Assembly (NCBI GenBank): GCA_045575975.1
Contig: JAZNFO010000050.1
Span: 1 to 6,818, forward strand
Direction: 5' to 3'
DNA: 6,818 nucleotides
Source: RGIG8709 sp045575975
Lineage (GTDB): Bacteria > Bacillota > Clostridia > Monoglobales > Monoglobaceae
The first letter of the stretch is position 1, and every line of letters starts with the position of its first letter. Below, one piece after another: positions 1 through 6,700 of this stretch. The notes beneath the pieces were generated by a model. The model worked only from the letters and a program-made list of their open reading frames with translations. It ran no database searches and was not told the DNA's origin. The position numbers and the translations under genes were made by a program.

Positions 1-1382
1 TCTGCTTTTATTGTTACATCCTTGGTTGCTCTCCATGTTGGAACTTTAACATTAAACACATTATCGTTAAGATTGCAATCAAATCCAAGAAGAGAAAGTG
101 TATTAACTATTCTGTCATTTTCAATATTAATACCCGTATATCTGTCAACATATTCCTTGTTAAATTCAAGTTCAATAACCGGATATTTATTAATATATTC
201 ATCAGTTATTTTCGAAACAGCCTTTGCTTCGTTATCGTATTCTGATAAAAGATTTGCAAATCTATAAATTGCAGTAAGTGTAATTTCAGGATCCAAAACC
301 TTTTCATATCTCATACTTGCATCTGTTCTGAGTCCAAGACGAGAAGATGATTTTCTAACCGATACACCGTCAAAGTTTGCTGATTCCAGAACAACAGATG
401 AAGTTCCGTCAACTATTTCAGAATCAAGACCTCCCATAATACCTGCAATTGCAACAGGAATGTCGTCGTTATATATAAGGAGAGTGTCCTCATCAATCTC
501 TCTTTCTGCACCATCTAAAGTTGTGAAATTCAATTTACTGTCAGGGGTACCAACAGAAATCTTACTGATTTTATTTGCATCAAAAGCATGCATCGGTTGA
601 CCAAGTTCAAGCATAATATAATTTGTTAAATCAGCAAGGAAGTTTATTCCTCTCATACCACAATAATAAAGTCTTATCCTCATATCCAAAGCGCTCTTCT
701 GTCTCTTAATATTGTCAAACTTTATACAGGAATATCTATAAACTGTATCTTTTGCAGTTACATTAACAGGAACAAAATCATCCCCTTTATAATCAGGAAC
801 AGTAAGACTCAGTGGCTTTAATTCCTGGCCTGTAAGTGCAGCAAATTCGCGGGCAATACCATAATGTCCCCATAGGTCAGGTCTGTTTGTCAAAGACTTA
901 TTATCAACCTCGAAAACTATATCATCTATTGCATATAAATCTTTTAAGTTTGCACCAACCGGAACATCATCATCAAATTCCATAATTCCACTGTGGTCAT
1001 CACCAATACCAAGCTCTGCCTCCGAACAACACATACCCTGGCTTTTATATCCTGCAACTGTGCATTCTTTTATCTCACCTTCAGGAACTCTTCCTCCCGC
1101 TTTTACAAAAGCAACCTTTTGACCGAGTGCAACATTAGGAGCACCGCAGACACAATCATACACCTGATCACCTGTGCTTATTTTCAAAAGATGAAGCTTT
1201 TTTGATTCAGGATGGTTTCCAAAGGAAACAACTTCCCCCACATAAACATCCTTAAGGTCTTTTCCCTTATAAACTATTCCCTCAACTTCAGCAGTTGAAA
1301 GTGTAAATCTTTGAATTAATTCTTCGATATTCTGACCGTCTAAATTAACATATTCTTTTATCCAATTCATTGAAACAAACAT
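1..1382 (-). CDS. pheT: Phenylalanyl-tRNA synthetase beta subunit, 3' end cut by window edge
   Basis: Beta subunit of the cytoplasmic alpha2-beta2 phenylalanyl-tRNA synthetase, which charges tRNA-Phe; in this family the beta chain binds tRNA and edits mischarged Tyr-tRNA. I translated the minus strand from ATG at 1382-1380 and found an unbroken frame of 460 codons to the left edge. Visible landmarks are an N-terminal tRNA-binding OB-fold domain at about residues 40-150 with HPESKKL (57-63) and CGAPN (79-83), NRPDLWGH (166-173), the B3/B4 editing domain at about 210-390 with QPMHAFD (262-268) and RTDASMRYEK (352-361), and the start of the B5 domain from about 400 with VPTWR (447-451). Family members are near 800 residues, so about 330 are missing, including the rest of B5 and the C-terminal ferredoxin-like anticodon-binding domain. 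It begins 15 nt after the pheS stop behind a strong ribosome binding site, so the two subunits are co-transcribed. The next in-frame ATG (codon 5) has no comparable site. Confidence 0.97.
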   Translation of the reverse strand, partial: MFVSMNWIKEYVNLDGQNIEELIQRFTLSTAEVEGIVYKGKDLKDVYVGEVVSFGNHPESKKLHLLKISTGDQVYDCVCGAPNVALGQKVAFVKAGGRVPEGEIKECTVAGYKSQGMCCSEAELGIGDDHSGIMEFDDDVPVGANLKDLYAIDDIVFEVDNKSLTNRPDLWGHYGIAREFAALTGQELKPLSLTVPDYKGDDFVPVNVTAKDTVYRYSCIKFDNIKRQKSALDMRIRLYYCGMRGINFLADLTNYIMLELGQPMHAFDANKISKISVGTPDSKLNFTTLDGAEREIDEDTLLIYNDDIPVAIAGIMGGLDSEIVDGTSSVVLESANFDGVSVRKSSSRLGLRTDASMRYEKVLDPEITLTAIYRFANLLSEYDNEAKAVSKITDEYINKYPVIELEFNKEYVDRYTGINIENDRIVNTLSLLGFDCNLNDNVFNVKVPTWRATKDVTIKA

Positions 1383-1390
1383 ATCAAAAT

Positions 1391-1397
1391 ACCTCCC
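1391..1397 (-). promoter_or_regulatory. Ribosome binding site of pheT
   Basis: GGGAGGT on the minus strand lies 8 nt before the pheT ATG and immediately after the pheS TAA. It fixes the pheT start and suggests that beta-subunit translation follows alpha-subunit translation on the same message. Confidence 0.85.
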
Positions 1398-2426
1398 TTA
1401 CTCATTATAGAACTGTGATAGTGATTTTAGATTTCCGCTGTTAAACACTCTGATATCACTAACACCATATTTCATCATTGCAAGCCTTGTAAGACCAAGT
1501 CCAAATGCAAAGCCTGTGTATTCTTCTGGATCAATGCCACCTGCTTTTAATACATTAGGATGAATCATACCGCATGGACAAAGTTCAAGCCAACCTGAAT
1601 TTTTGCAGGAAGGGCAGCCCTCACCTTCACAGATAAGACACTTTATATCAAGCTCAAACCCGGGTTCAACAAATGGGAAAAATCCGGGTCTTAATCTTAC
1701 AGTTATATCTTTTTTGAATACTTCTGAAAGCATTGTTTTCATAAAATAAATAAGGTTTGAAATAGAAATATCCTTATCTATCATTATTCCTTCCATCTGG
1801 AAGAAAGTGTTTTCATGACACGCATCTGTTGATTCATTTCTGAAACATCTTCCCGGGAACACTGCTCTGAGAGGTGCTCCATATTTTTTCATAATCGCAT
1901 TCTGAGCTGCTGATGTGTGTGTTTTAAGAAGCTGGTTTGTACTCAAATAATAAGTATCCTGCATATCACGAGCCGGATGATGCTTCGGAATATTGAGGGC
2001 TTCAAAGCAGTGATAATCATCAACTATTTCAGAATAATTTTCAATTGCAAAACCCATACTCTCAAATATAGCCTCAAGTTCTCGCTGAATAACAGTTATT
2101 GGATGATATGAACCTTTTTTCATATCGCCAGGAAGAGTAATATCGTATTTTTCAGTAGCTTCAATCAACTTCTGTTCTTCAAGTAAAATAATTTCAGCCT
2201 GTTTCTCAGAAATTCCCTTTTCTGCATACTGCTTAAGTTCATTAATAACTCTGCCAAGCTCTTTTTTCTCATCAGGTGTTGCATTCTTAAGTTCAGACAT
2301 CAAAAGGGAAACACTACCCTTTTTTCCTAAAAACTCAATTCTAATCTGTTCAATATCACTGACAGATGCAGCATTTTTAAGTTTTTCATCAAATTCGCTG
2401 CGAATACTTAAAACCTTATCTTTCAT
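1398..2426 (-). CDS. pheS: Phenylalanyl-tRNA synthetase alpha subunit
   Basis: Catalytic alpha subunit of phenylalanyl-tRNA synthetase, a class II enzyme that activates phenylalanine with ATP and transfers it to tRNA-Phe. The 342-residue length is normal. Residues 1-95 form the charged, helical N-terminal arm that contacts tRNA. The catalytic core has HTS (170-172), motif 2 with R196, E198, H204, Q210 and E212 (matching by eye R204, E206, H212, Q218 and E220 of Thermus PheS), FFPFVEP (249-255) forming the Phe pocket, and motif 3 GLGLTR with R314. A307 occupies the pocket position known as Ala294 in E. coli. A four-cysteine cluster, C-x2-C-x4-C-x2-C at 263-274, is probably a metal-binding knuckle, and two further cysteines (283, 285) sit just before the GMIHPNV segment. 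The conserved FHQ of motif 2 reads FFQ here, and motif 3 has Thr where Glu is usual. The gene is expressed through the T-box leader upstream and followed directly by pheT. Confidence 0.98.
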   Translation of the reverse strand: MKDKVLSIRSEFDEKLKNAASVSDIEQIRIEFLGKKGSVSLLMSELKNATPDEKKELGRVINELKQYAEKGISEKQAEIILLEEQKLIEATEKYDITLPGDMKKGSYHPITVIQRELEAIFESMGFAIENYSEIVDDYHCFEALNIPKHHPARDMQDTYYLSTNQLLKTHTSAAQNAIMKKYGAPLRAVFPGRCFRNESTDACHENTFFQMEGIMIDKDISISNLIYFMKTMLSEVFKKDITVRLRPGFFPFVEPGFELDIKCLICEGEGCPSCKNSGWLELCPCGMIHPNVLKAGGIDPEEYTGFAFGLGLTRLAMMKYGVSDIRVFNSGNLKSLSQFYNE

Positions 2427-2438
2427 TATAAATTTTCA

Positions 2439-2447
2439 TCCTTCCTT
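2439..2447 (-). promoter_or_regulatory. Ribosome binding site of pheS (long spacing)
   Basis: AAGGAAGGA on the minus strand ends 12 nt before the pheS ATG at 2426, which is longer than usual. An out-of-frame ATG (2439-2437) overlaps the end of the site and opens an 8-codon frame, stop included, that ends inside pheS at 2416. I keep 2426 as the start because the protein begins there in the usual way for PheS and no better start is near. Confidence 0.6.
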
Positions 2448-2468
2448 AGAGAATTAATTCTAAAATAT

Positions 2469-2502
2469 AAAAAAATAAGCCCGTCCCCATAAAGGGACGG
2501 AC
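2469..2502 (-). terminator. Intrinsic terminator of the T-box leader
   Basis: On the transcript GUCCGUCCC (2502-2494) pairs with GGGACGGGC (2487-2479), giving nine pairs including one U-G around a 6-nt loop, followed by a U-rich tract (UUAUUUUUUU, 2478-2469). This is the off state of the riboswitch and ends transcription about 45 nt before pheS when tRNA-Phe is charged. It is GC-rich in an otherwise AT-rich region, so it should be efficient. Confidence 0.92.
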
Positions 2503-2722
2503 ATAAAATCCGCGGTACCACCCTAATTCGGAAAAAATTCCGCACTTTTATCTGCTCTTATGCGGCAGCAACACATTCTGCTTAACGAATAACTTCTTTT
2601 CGCAGACAGCTCCAATGCTGAAATTCACATATAGTCTGTTTTAAAAATGTTCCCAGCCAGCGACATTTTCTCTCTGAAAAACAAACAACTATAGCTACTT
2701 ACACATTTTCTACGCTATTTTC
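2469..2722 (-). promoter_or_regulatory. T-box riboswitch leader, tRNA-Phe responsive
   Basis: This leader senses uncharged tRNA-Phe and controls pheST by antitermination. The invariant T-box AGGGTGGTACCGCG lies at 2524-2511; its UGGU would pair with the ACCA end of tRNA-Phe. Stem I can be folded by eye: UAUAGU-UGUUU (2693-2683) pairs with AAACA-g-ACUAUA (2641-2630), an AGAGAG element follows, and the distal hairpin AAAAUGU/ACAUUUU (2669-2663 with 2650-2644) carries the typical GCUGGCUGGGA loop. The specifier is UUC (2622-2620) in the context GUGAAU-UUC-A, upstream of UUGGAGC; shifting by one base gives UUU, also Phe. Stem III is CCGCA/UGCGG (2565-2561 with 2544-2540). A short antiterminator helix UCCG/CGGA (2532-2529 with 2512-2509) flanks the T-box and competes with the terminator. 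The start near 2722 is inferred from the promoter. Confidence 0.96.
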
Positions 2723-2728
2723 TGCTTT

Positions 2729-2757
2729 ATTGTAACACTTTTTTTACTAAAAGTCAA
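2729..2757 (-). promoter_or_regulatory. Sigma-A promoter of the pheST T-box operon
   Basis: TTGACT (-35, 2757-2752), a 17-nt spacer and TACAAT (-10, 2734-2729) make a near-consensus housekeeping promoter. Transcription should start near 2722, exactly upstream of the T-box Stem I. The -35 box begins only 14 nt after the stop codon of the MATE gene. Confidence 0.85.
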
Positions 2758-2771
2758 CAAGTATTTTAAAA

Positions 2772-4160
2772 TCACTTATTTGAAACTATGCTTGATAGCC
2801 ATATTTCTTTTTTTATTAAAATAAGTCCAAATAGTAATTTAAAAACCTCAACAAACTGGCACCAAAAATAAACTTTAACAATATGTATATCTGTGAGATA
2901 AGACAATATAAATGCCAGCGGAACAACTAACATCCATGAAACTCCGCTGTCATAAAGAAATGTTATTAAAGTTTTCCCACCCGCTCTTATGATGAAATAA
3001 ACAGAATGAAGCATAGCATGAACAGGCATCAGTACTGCACTTATCAATACAAAAGAGGACGCAAGAGCTTTTACATCACTTGTTGTGTTATATATTTCAG
3101 GGAATAATCTTGCAAATAAAGCCATAACAGCTCCTACAATAAGACACATACCGCCTGAAAACCAAATAAGTCTTGGAGCCGCCTTTTTTGCTTCCTTATA
3201 TTCCTCAGCTCCAAGGAGCTGTCCCATCACAACAGCAATACCTGCCCCCAGTGCAATAAACATAACATTAAACAAATTTATAACTGTGTTTGCTATATTT
3301 AGCCCTGCAACAACATTTATTCCCCTTACTGAATAACACTGAGTAAGCGTTGCAACACCTGCCGACCAGAAAAACTCATTGGTCATAAGTGGAATTAATC
3401 CTTTTTTAATAATCCTCTTTGTAAGTTCAAGAGGTACTTTCAATGTTCTGTAAAGTCCTGTTACAAAGCCAAGCTTTTCACCGTTTTTATGAGTCCAGAA
3501 AATCACAATTGCAATCTGGACTATTCTTGACAAAACAGTTGCAATAGCAGCACCCCTAACACCAAGCTCAGGGAAAAATCCAATACCAAAAATCAGAAAA
3601 TAGTTAAACACTGTATTAACAACAACCGCAACTATACCTGAAACCATCGGTAAAACCGCTCTTCCACTTTCTCGGAGAGTACCTGAATAAGCCTGTTCCA
3701 ACGAAAAAGGAACAAGACCTATAAGCATAACAAATAAATATTCCAGAGCAAGTGAATATGTTTTCTCAAGGTCTGCCGTACCTCCTGAATCATGGAGATA
3801 AAACGAAATTAAATTTCCACCCCAAAAAGCAAGTATTATTATGGCAATCACGGCTATTACCACAGCAGATAAAACTTTAAAACGGAATGTTTCAAGAACA
3901 CCTTTTTTATCCCCTTTACCAAAATACTGAGCACTAAAAATACCTGCACCTGAAGCGGCACCAAAAATTGTTATATTGTATATGAGCAATATCTGGTTAA
4001 CTATAGCAACTGCAGACATTTCCTCAGTTCCAATCTGCCCAACCATTATATTGTCAATCATTGCAACAAAATTTGTTATTAAATTTTGTATCATAACAGG
4101 AACAGCAATAAGCATTGTCCTTTTGTAAACAGATTGACCACCTGATTCAATTCTTCCCAT
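2772..4160 (-). CDS. MATE family efflux transporter
   Basis: Integral cytoplasmic-membrane exporter of the multidrug and toxic compound extrusion family, driven by a sodium or proton gradient; the substrate cannot be read from sequence. The 462 residues match the usual 440-470, with alternating hydrophobic stretches fitting twelve membrane helices in two MatE halves. Family signatures in the first half are MIDNIMVG (34-41) and SAQYFGKGD (76-84). The second half has the related GAGIAVVMGQLLG segment near residues 305-317. I chose ATG at 4160 because AGGAGG lies 4 nt upstream. A TTG seven codons earlier (4181) keeps the frame open, but its extra residues would be encoded by the ribosome binding site itself. 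It follows wecB with a 50-nt gap holding an inverted repeat and is probably last in that operon. MATE proteins share a superfamily with polysaccharide flippases, so export of a wecB-related product is conceivable but unsupported. It looks like a drug/toxin MATE, not a Wzx flippase. Confidence 0.95.
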   Translation of the reverse strand: MGRIESGGQSVYKRTMLIAVPVMIQNLITNFVAMIDNIMVGQIGTEEMSAVAIVNQILLIYNITIFGAASGAGIFSAQYFGKGDKKGVLETFRFKVLSAVVIAVIAIIILAFWGGNLISFYLHDSGGTADLEKTYSLALEYLFVMLIGLVPFSLEQAYSGTLRESGRAVLPMVSGIVAVVVNTVFNYFLIFGIGFFPELGVRGAAIATVLSRIVQIAIVIFWTHKNGEKLGFVTGLYRTLKVPLELTKRIIKKGLIPLMTNEFFWSAGVATLTQCYSVRGINVVAGLNIANTVINLFNVMFIALGAGIAVVMGQLLGAEEYKEAKKAAPRLIWFSGGMCLIVGAVMALFARLFPEIYNTTSDVKALASSFVLISAVLMPVHAMLHSVYFIIRAGGKTLITFLYDSGVSWMLVVPLAFILSYLTDIHIVKVYFWCQFVEVFKLLFGLILIKKEIWLSSIVSNK

Positions 4161-4164
4161 TTTT

Positions 4165-4170
4165 CCTCCT
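4165..4170 (-). promoter_or_regulatory. Ribosome binding site of the MATE gene (decides its start)
   Basis: A perfect AGGAGG on the minus strand is separated from ATG 4160 by AAAA. The position favours ATG 4160 over the in-frame TTG at 4181. Confidence 0.85.
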
Positions 4171-4183
4171 ACACAAGTCAAGA

Positions 4184-4203
4184 GGCAAACATAAATGTTT
4201 GCC
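4184..4203 (-). repeat. Perfect 9-bp inverted repeat between wecB and the MATE gene
   Basis: GGCAAACAT and ATGTTTGCC are separated by 2 nt; the RNA hairpin would need to open one or two inner pairs to form a loop. It starts 7 nt downstream of the wecB stop. No U-tract follows on the minus strand (the sequence continues TCTTGACTTG), and none follows on the plus strand, so it is not a classical intrinsic terminator. It could stabilise the upstream message, act as a weak attenuator lowering MATE expression, or bind a protein as DNA. Confidence 0.6.
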
Positions 4204-4210
4204 CTGACGA

Positions 4211-5317
4211 TTAATAATTAACTTCTTTACCTTCCAATATATCTGCAATTCTCTTTGATGTCAGACCATCCCCATAAGGATTTGATGCCTTTGCCATCTT
4301 GTCATACTCTTCTTTATTTTCAAGAAGTAGTTTAAAGCAATCATAAATTGTTGTCTCATCTGTTCCAACAAGCTTCAATGTTCCCGCTTTTATGCCCTCA
4401 GGACGCTCAGTTGTGTCACGCATAACAAGAACAGGTTTGCCAAGAGACGGAGCTTCTTCCTGAATACCACCACTATCTGTCAAAATTAGATAGCTCTTTG
4501 CAAGAAAATTATGAAAATCAAGAACCTCCAATGGTTCAATTATTCTTATTCTGTCACAATCTCCAAGAATTGAATTAGCAGTTTCTCTCACAACTGGATT
4601 CATATGAATCGGATAAACTGCTTTTATATCAGGATGCTCATCAATAATTCTTTTAATGGCACGGAACATATTTTTCATAGGCTCACCTAAGTTCTCTCTT
4701 CTGTGAGCTGTTATCATAATCAGTTTTGAATCCTTTGCCCATTCAAGAATTTCGTGCTCATAATCGTTCCTTACTGTTGTTTTCAATGCATCAATAGCCG
4801 TGTTTCCTGTCACATAAATATCATCAGGATTTTTTCCTTCTTTAATAAGATTTTCTCTTGAAAGCTCTGTTGGTGAGAAATGATACTTGGCAACAATGCC
4901 AACAGCTTGTCTGTTAAACTCTTCCGGATACGGAGAATAAATATTATATGTACGAAGACCTGCCTCAACATGGCCCACAGGAATCTGAAGATAGAAACAT
5001 GCAAGTGCAGTAACAAATGTTGTGGAGGTGTCACCATGAACCAAAACAACATCCGGTTTTTCTTTTTCAAGTACATCCTTAATTCTGTTAAGTATATTAG
5101 TTGTTATATCAAAAAGAGTCTGTTTATCCTTCATAACCGATAAATCATAATCAGGAACAACATTGAAAGCTTCAAGAACCTGATCAAGCATTTGTCTGTG
5201 CTGGCCGGTTACCAATACCACGGTCTCAATATTCTCCCTTGATTTTAATTCATTCACCAAAGGACACATTTTTATAGCTTCCGGTCTCGTACCAAAAACA
5301 AGAATCACTTTTTTCAT
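4211..5317 (-). CDS. wecB: UDP-N-acetylglucosamine 2-epimerase (non-hydrolysing)
   Basis: Cytoplasmic enzyme, also called MnaA, that interconverts UDP-GlcNAc and UDP-ManNAc. UDP-ManNAc feeds teichoic-acid linkage units, capsules and other surface polymers. The 368 residues are typical of this GT-B-fold family. Visible motifs are GTRPEAIK (9-16), TGQHRQML (37-44) resembling the allosteric UDP-GlcNAc site of Gram-positive enzymes, HGDT (94-97, D96), HVEAGLRT (116-123, E118), PEEFNRQ (131-137, E132), AHRREN (204-209, H205) and LTDSGGIQEE (279-288). D96, E118, E132 and H205 correspond to the catalytic D95, E117, E131 and H213 of E. coli WecB. The start has AAAGGA 7 nt upstream. The HAD gene ends 34 nt before it. 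No ManNAc dehydrogenase, ManNAc transferase or other glycosyltransferase gene is in the window, so the polymer served is unknown. Confidence 0.97.
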   Translation of the reverse strand: MKKVILVFGTRPEAIKMCPLVNELKSRENIETVVLVTGQHRQMLDQVLEAFNVVPDYDLSVMKDKQTLFDITTNILNRIKDVLEKEKPDVVLVHGDTSTTFVTALACFYLQIPVGHVEAGLRTYNIYSPYPEEFNRQAVGIVAKYHFSPTELSRENLIKEGKNPDDIYVTGNTAIDALKTTVRNDYEHEILEWAKDSKLIMITAHRRENLGEPMKNMFRAIKRIIDEHPDIKAVYPIHMNPVVRETANSILGDCDRIRIIEPLEVLDFHNFLAKSYLILTDSGGIQEEAPSLGKPVLVMRDTTERPEGIKAGTLKLVGTDETTIYDCFKLLLENKEEYDKMAKASNPYGDGLTSKRIADILEGKEVNY

Positions 5318-5351
5318 GATTTTTTCCTTTCATTATCCGAAAATGCTTAGT

Positions 5352-6008
5352 TTAAGCTTCGGCTATATTTAAAATAGCTTTTGGGTTATCAATAATTATA
5401 TCAGCATTTGCTTCTTCAAGTTCTTTTCTCTCCCTGAAGCCCCATAAAACGCCTATTGAATAAAGTCCTGCAGAGGTTCCGGTTTTCATATCAACTGCTG
5501 TGTCTCCAATATAAAGACACTCCTCTTTTTCAACATCAAGAATTTCAAGAATTTCAAAAACTGCATCAGGGCTTGGCTTTATAGCAACGCCCTCTCTCTG
5601 TCCAAAAACAACATCAAAATATCCTTTTCCAAAAAATATTTCAACAACTGATTGGGTTGCAAAATTCGGCTTATTGGATAAAACTGCAATCTTTATTCCT
5701 CTTTCCCTAAGACCATCAAGAGTTTCTCTCACGCCCTCATAAACCTCTGTTTTAAATAATACATCCGCATCATATGCATCATTATAATCCTTGAAAACCT
5801 TTTTAAATATTTCTTCATCCTCACAGCCATGGAATTTCAGCATTCTTCTGACTAAAAGTTCTGCACCGTTTCCCACAAAATATTTATATTCATTTTGTTC
5901 TATATCGGGAAATCCATTTTTTCTGAGTGCAAGATTTGCATAATATTCAATCGTTTTTATGGTATTTAAAAGTGTTCCGTCTAAATCAAAAATACAAGCC
6001 TTTTTCAT
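5352..6008 (-). CDS. HAD family phosphatase, phosphoglycolate phosphatase-like
   Basis: Cytoplasmic haloacid-dehalogenase-superfamily phosphatase of the Gph/PGP type, 218 residues, the normal size. All four HAD motifs are present: motif I DLDGTLLNT (D8 nucleophile, D10 acid/base), motif II VLSNK with S111, motif III K144 in IKPSPDA, and motif IV GDTAVDM (D169, D173) binding magnesium. The helical cap between motifs I and II (about residues 15-85) marks subfamily IA. The GFRERKELEEANAD segment near 190-203 resembles phosphoglycolate phosphatases, but substrates in this group are poorly predicted by sequence; sugar phosphates, pyrophosphate and phosphoglycolate are all possible, so I give no gene symbol. 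The ribosome binding site AAAGGAA (6023-6017) overlaps the stop codon of the upstream gene, and the two reading frames are only 13 nt apart, which suggests coupled translation. Confidence 0.93.
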   Translation of the reverse strand: MKKACIFDLDGTLLNTIKTIEYYANLALRKNGFPDIEQNEYKYFVGNGAELLVRRMLKFHGCEDEEIFKKVFKDYNDAYDADVLFKTEVYEGVRETLDGLRERGIKIAVLSNKPNFATQSVVEIFFGKGYFDVVFGQREGVAIKPSPDAVFEILEILDVEKEECLYIGDTAVDMKTGTSAGLYSIGVLWGFRERKELEEANADIIIDNPKAILNIAEA

Positions 6009-6021
6009 AATCTAAATTCCT

Positions 6022-6621
6022 TTATTCTAGTATAAAATCTCCAAAAAATTCACTTACATGAAAATCCGGAGTCTCTGTTTTTATCGGGTAATATGAAAGA
6101 AAATGAACTCTCTCGGTTTCATCCCCGCACTTATAAAGATTACCCTTCATATTTTTTGAATGTCCATCAAAAATTTCATCAATAAGTTCAAAAGGTATAA
6201 CATACTGAAGTGTCCATAAATCCTCTTCAACCTTAGAAATTATATTAAAACATCCTCTGTCCATATATTGTTTTTCACCGTCATTACGGCCTGTTCTCAA
6301 GTTAAAATACATAGTCCCAAAGGGATTAAGCTCAAAATTCATATATCTTTTATCGCCTTCCTTAGGACAAATAAAAAATTCCATACAGCTGTCTTTATAT
6401 ATCTCGCCGTTTTTCTCTGTTACTCTTGCAAGAAGAGGCTTTTCATCTGTTTTCATCTGAATATATATTCCATGTTCATTATAAAGAAGCTTAGCTGTTG
6501 TTTTCGGACAATAATCATATTCTTTCCAGTTTATAGTGCTGATTTCTGCAACATTTGCACTATCCCATGCTTTATCATAAATATCAGTTATGTTTCGGTC
6601 AGTTTTTTTTATTATATACAT
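6022..6621 (-). CDS. Stand-alone CBM9-like domain protein of unknown function
   Basis: A 199-residue protein consisting almost entirely of one domain resembling the carbohydrate-binding module family 9-like fold found in many gut and environmental bacteria. Recognisable parts are GIYIQMKTDE (51-60), YKDSCMEFFICP (75-86), NFELNPFGT (95-103), W136 followed by YVIPFE (140-145), GNLYKCGDET (160-169) and PDFHVSEFFGDF (185-196). There is no signal peptide, membrane segment, lipobox or fused enzyme domain, so it should stay in the cytoplasm, unlike classic CBM9 modules attached to secreted xylanases. Ligand binding is therefore an assumption. The ATG at 6621 has GGAG 9 nt upstream and a strong promoter about 30-58 nt before it. 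As first gene of the apparent operon it is linked to a HAD phosphatase and wecB, hinting at sugar-related work, but I cannot name a function. Confidence 0.85.
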   Translation of the reverse strand: MYIIKKTDRNITDIYDKAWDSANVAEISTINWKEYDYCPKTTAKLLYNEHGIYIQMKTDEKPLLARVTEKNGEIYKDSCMEFFICPKEGDKRYMNFELNPFGTMYFNLRTGRNDGEKQYMDRGCFNIISKVEEDLWTLQYVIPFELIDEIFDGHSKNMKGNLYKCGDETERVHFLSYYPIKTETPDFHVSEFFGDFILE

Positions 6622-6650
6622 CTCTTCACTCTCCGTTTACATTTTGAAAT

Positions 6651-6679
6651 ATTTTACCATATTAAAACTAAAATGTCAA
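6651..6679 (-). promoter_or_regulatory. Strong sigma-A promoter of the CBM9-like/HAD/wecB/MATE operon
   Basis: TTGACA (6679-6674, perfect -35), a 17-nt spacer and TAAAAT (6656-6651, five of six) with TGG immediately before the -10, giving an extended -10. Transcription should begin near 6644, leaving a leader of about 22 nt before the ATG at 6621. The strength suggests steady expression. I see no clear operator palindrome over it. Confidence 0.85.
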
Positions 6680-6700
6680 ATACATTAGACTGTATATAAT

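Noticed and set aside
22..267. Plus-strand open frame opposite pheT
   Set aside because: It is antisense to a continuous, well-conserved pheT frame and its translation matches no family I recognise. The same holds for the frame at 993-1205.
3085..3336. Plus-strand open frame inside the MATE gene
   Set aside because: Antisense shadow with no ribosome binding site or domain; the opposite strand encodes conserved MATE sequence. The frames at 1917-2111 (opposite pheS) and 4880-5143 (opposite wecB), and the minus-strand frame 4810-5076 within wecB, were dropped for the same reason.
4161..4181. TTG start seven codons upstream for the MATE protein
   Set aside because: The added residues would be encoded by the spacer and the AGGAGG site that serves the ATG at 4160, and conserved MATE sequence does not need them.
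4184..4203. Inverted repeat as an intrinsic terminator
   Set aside because: No run of U follows on either strand, so I list it only as a repeat of uncertain role.
6268..6699. Plus-strand open frame of 143 codons
   Set aside because: It runs antisense through the CBM9-like gene and its promoter, has no recognisable domain, is rich in Phe, Ile, Cys and Ser as expected from complementing AT-rich coding sequence, and lacks a convincing ribosome binding site.
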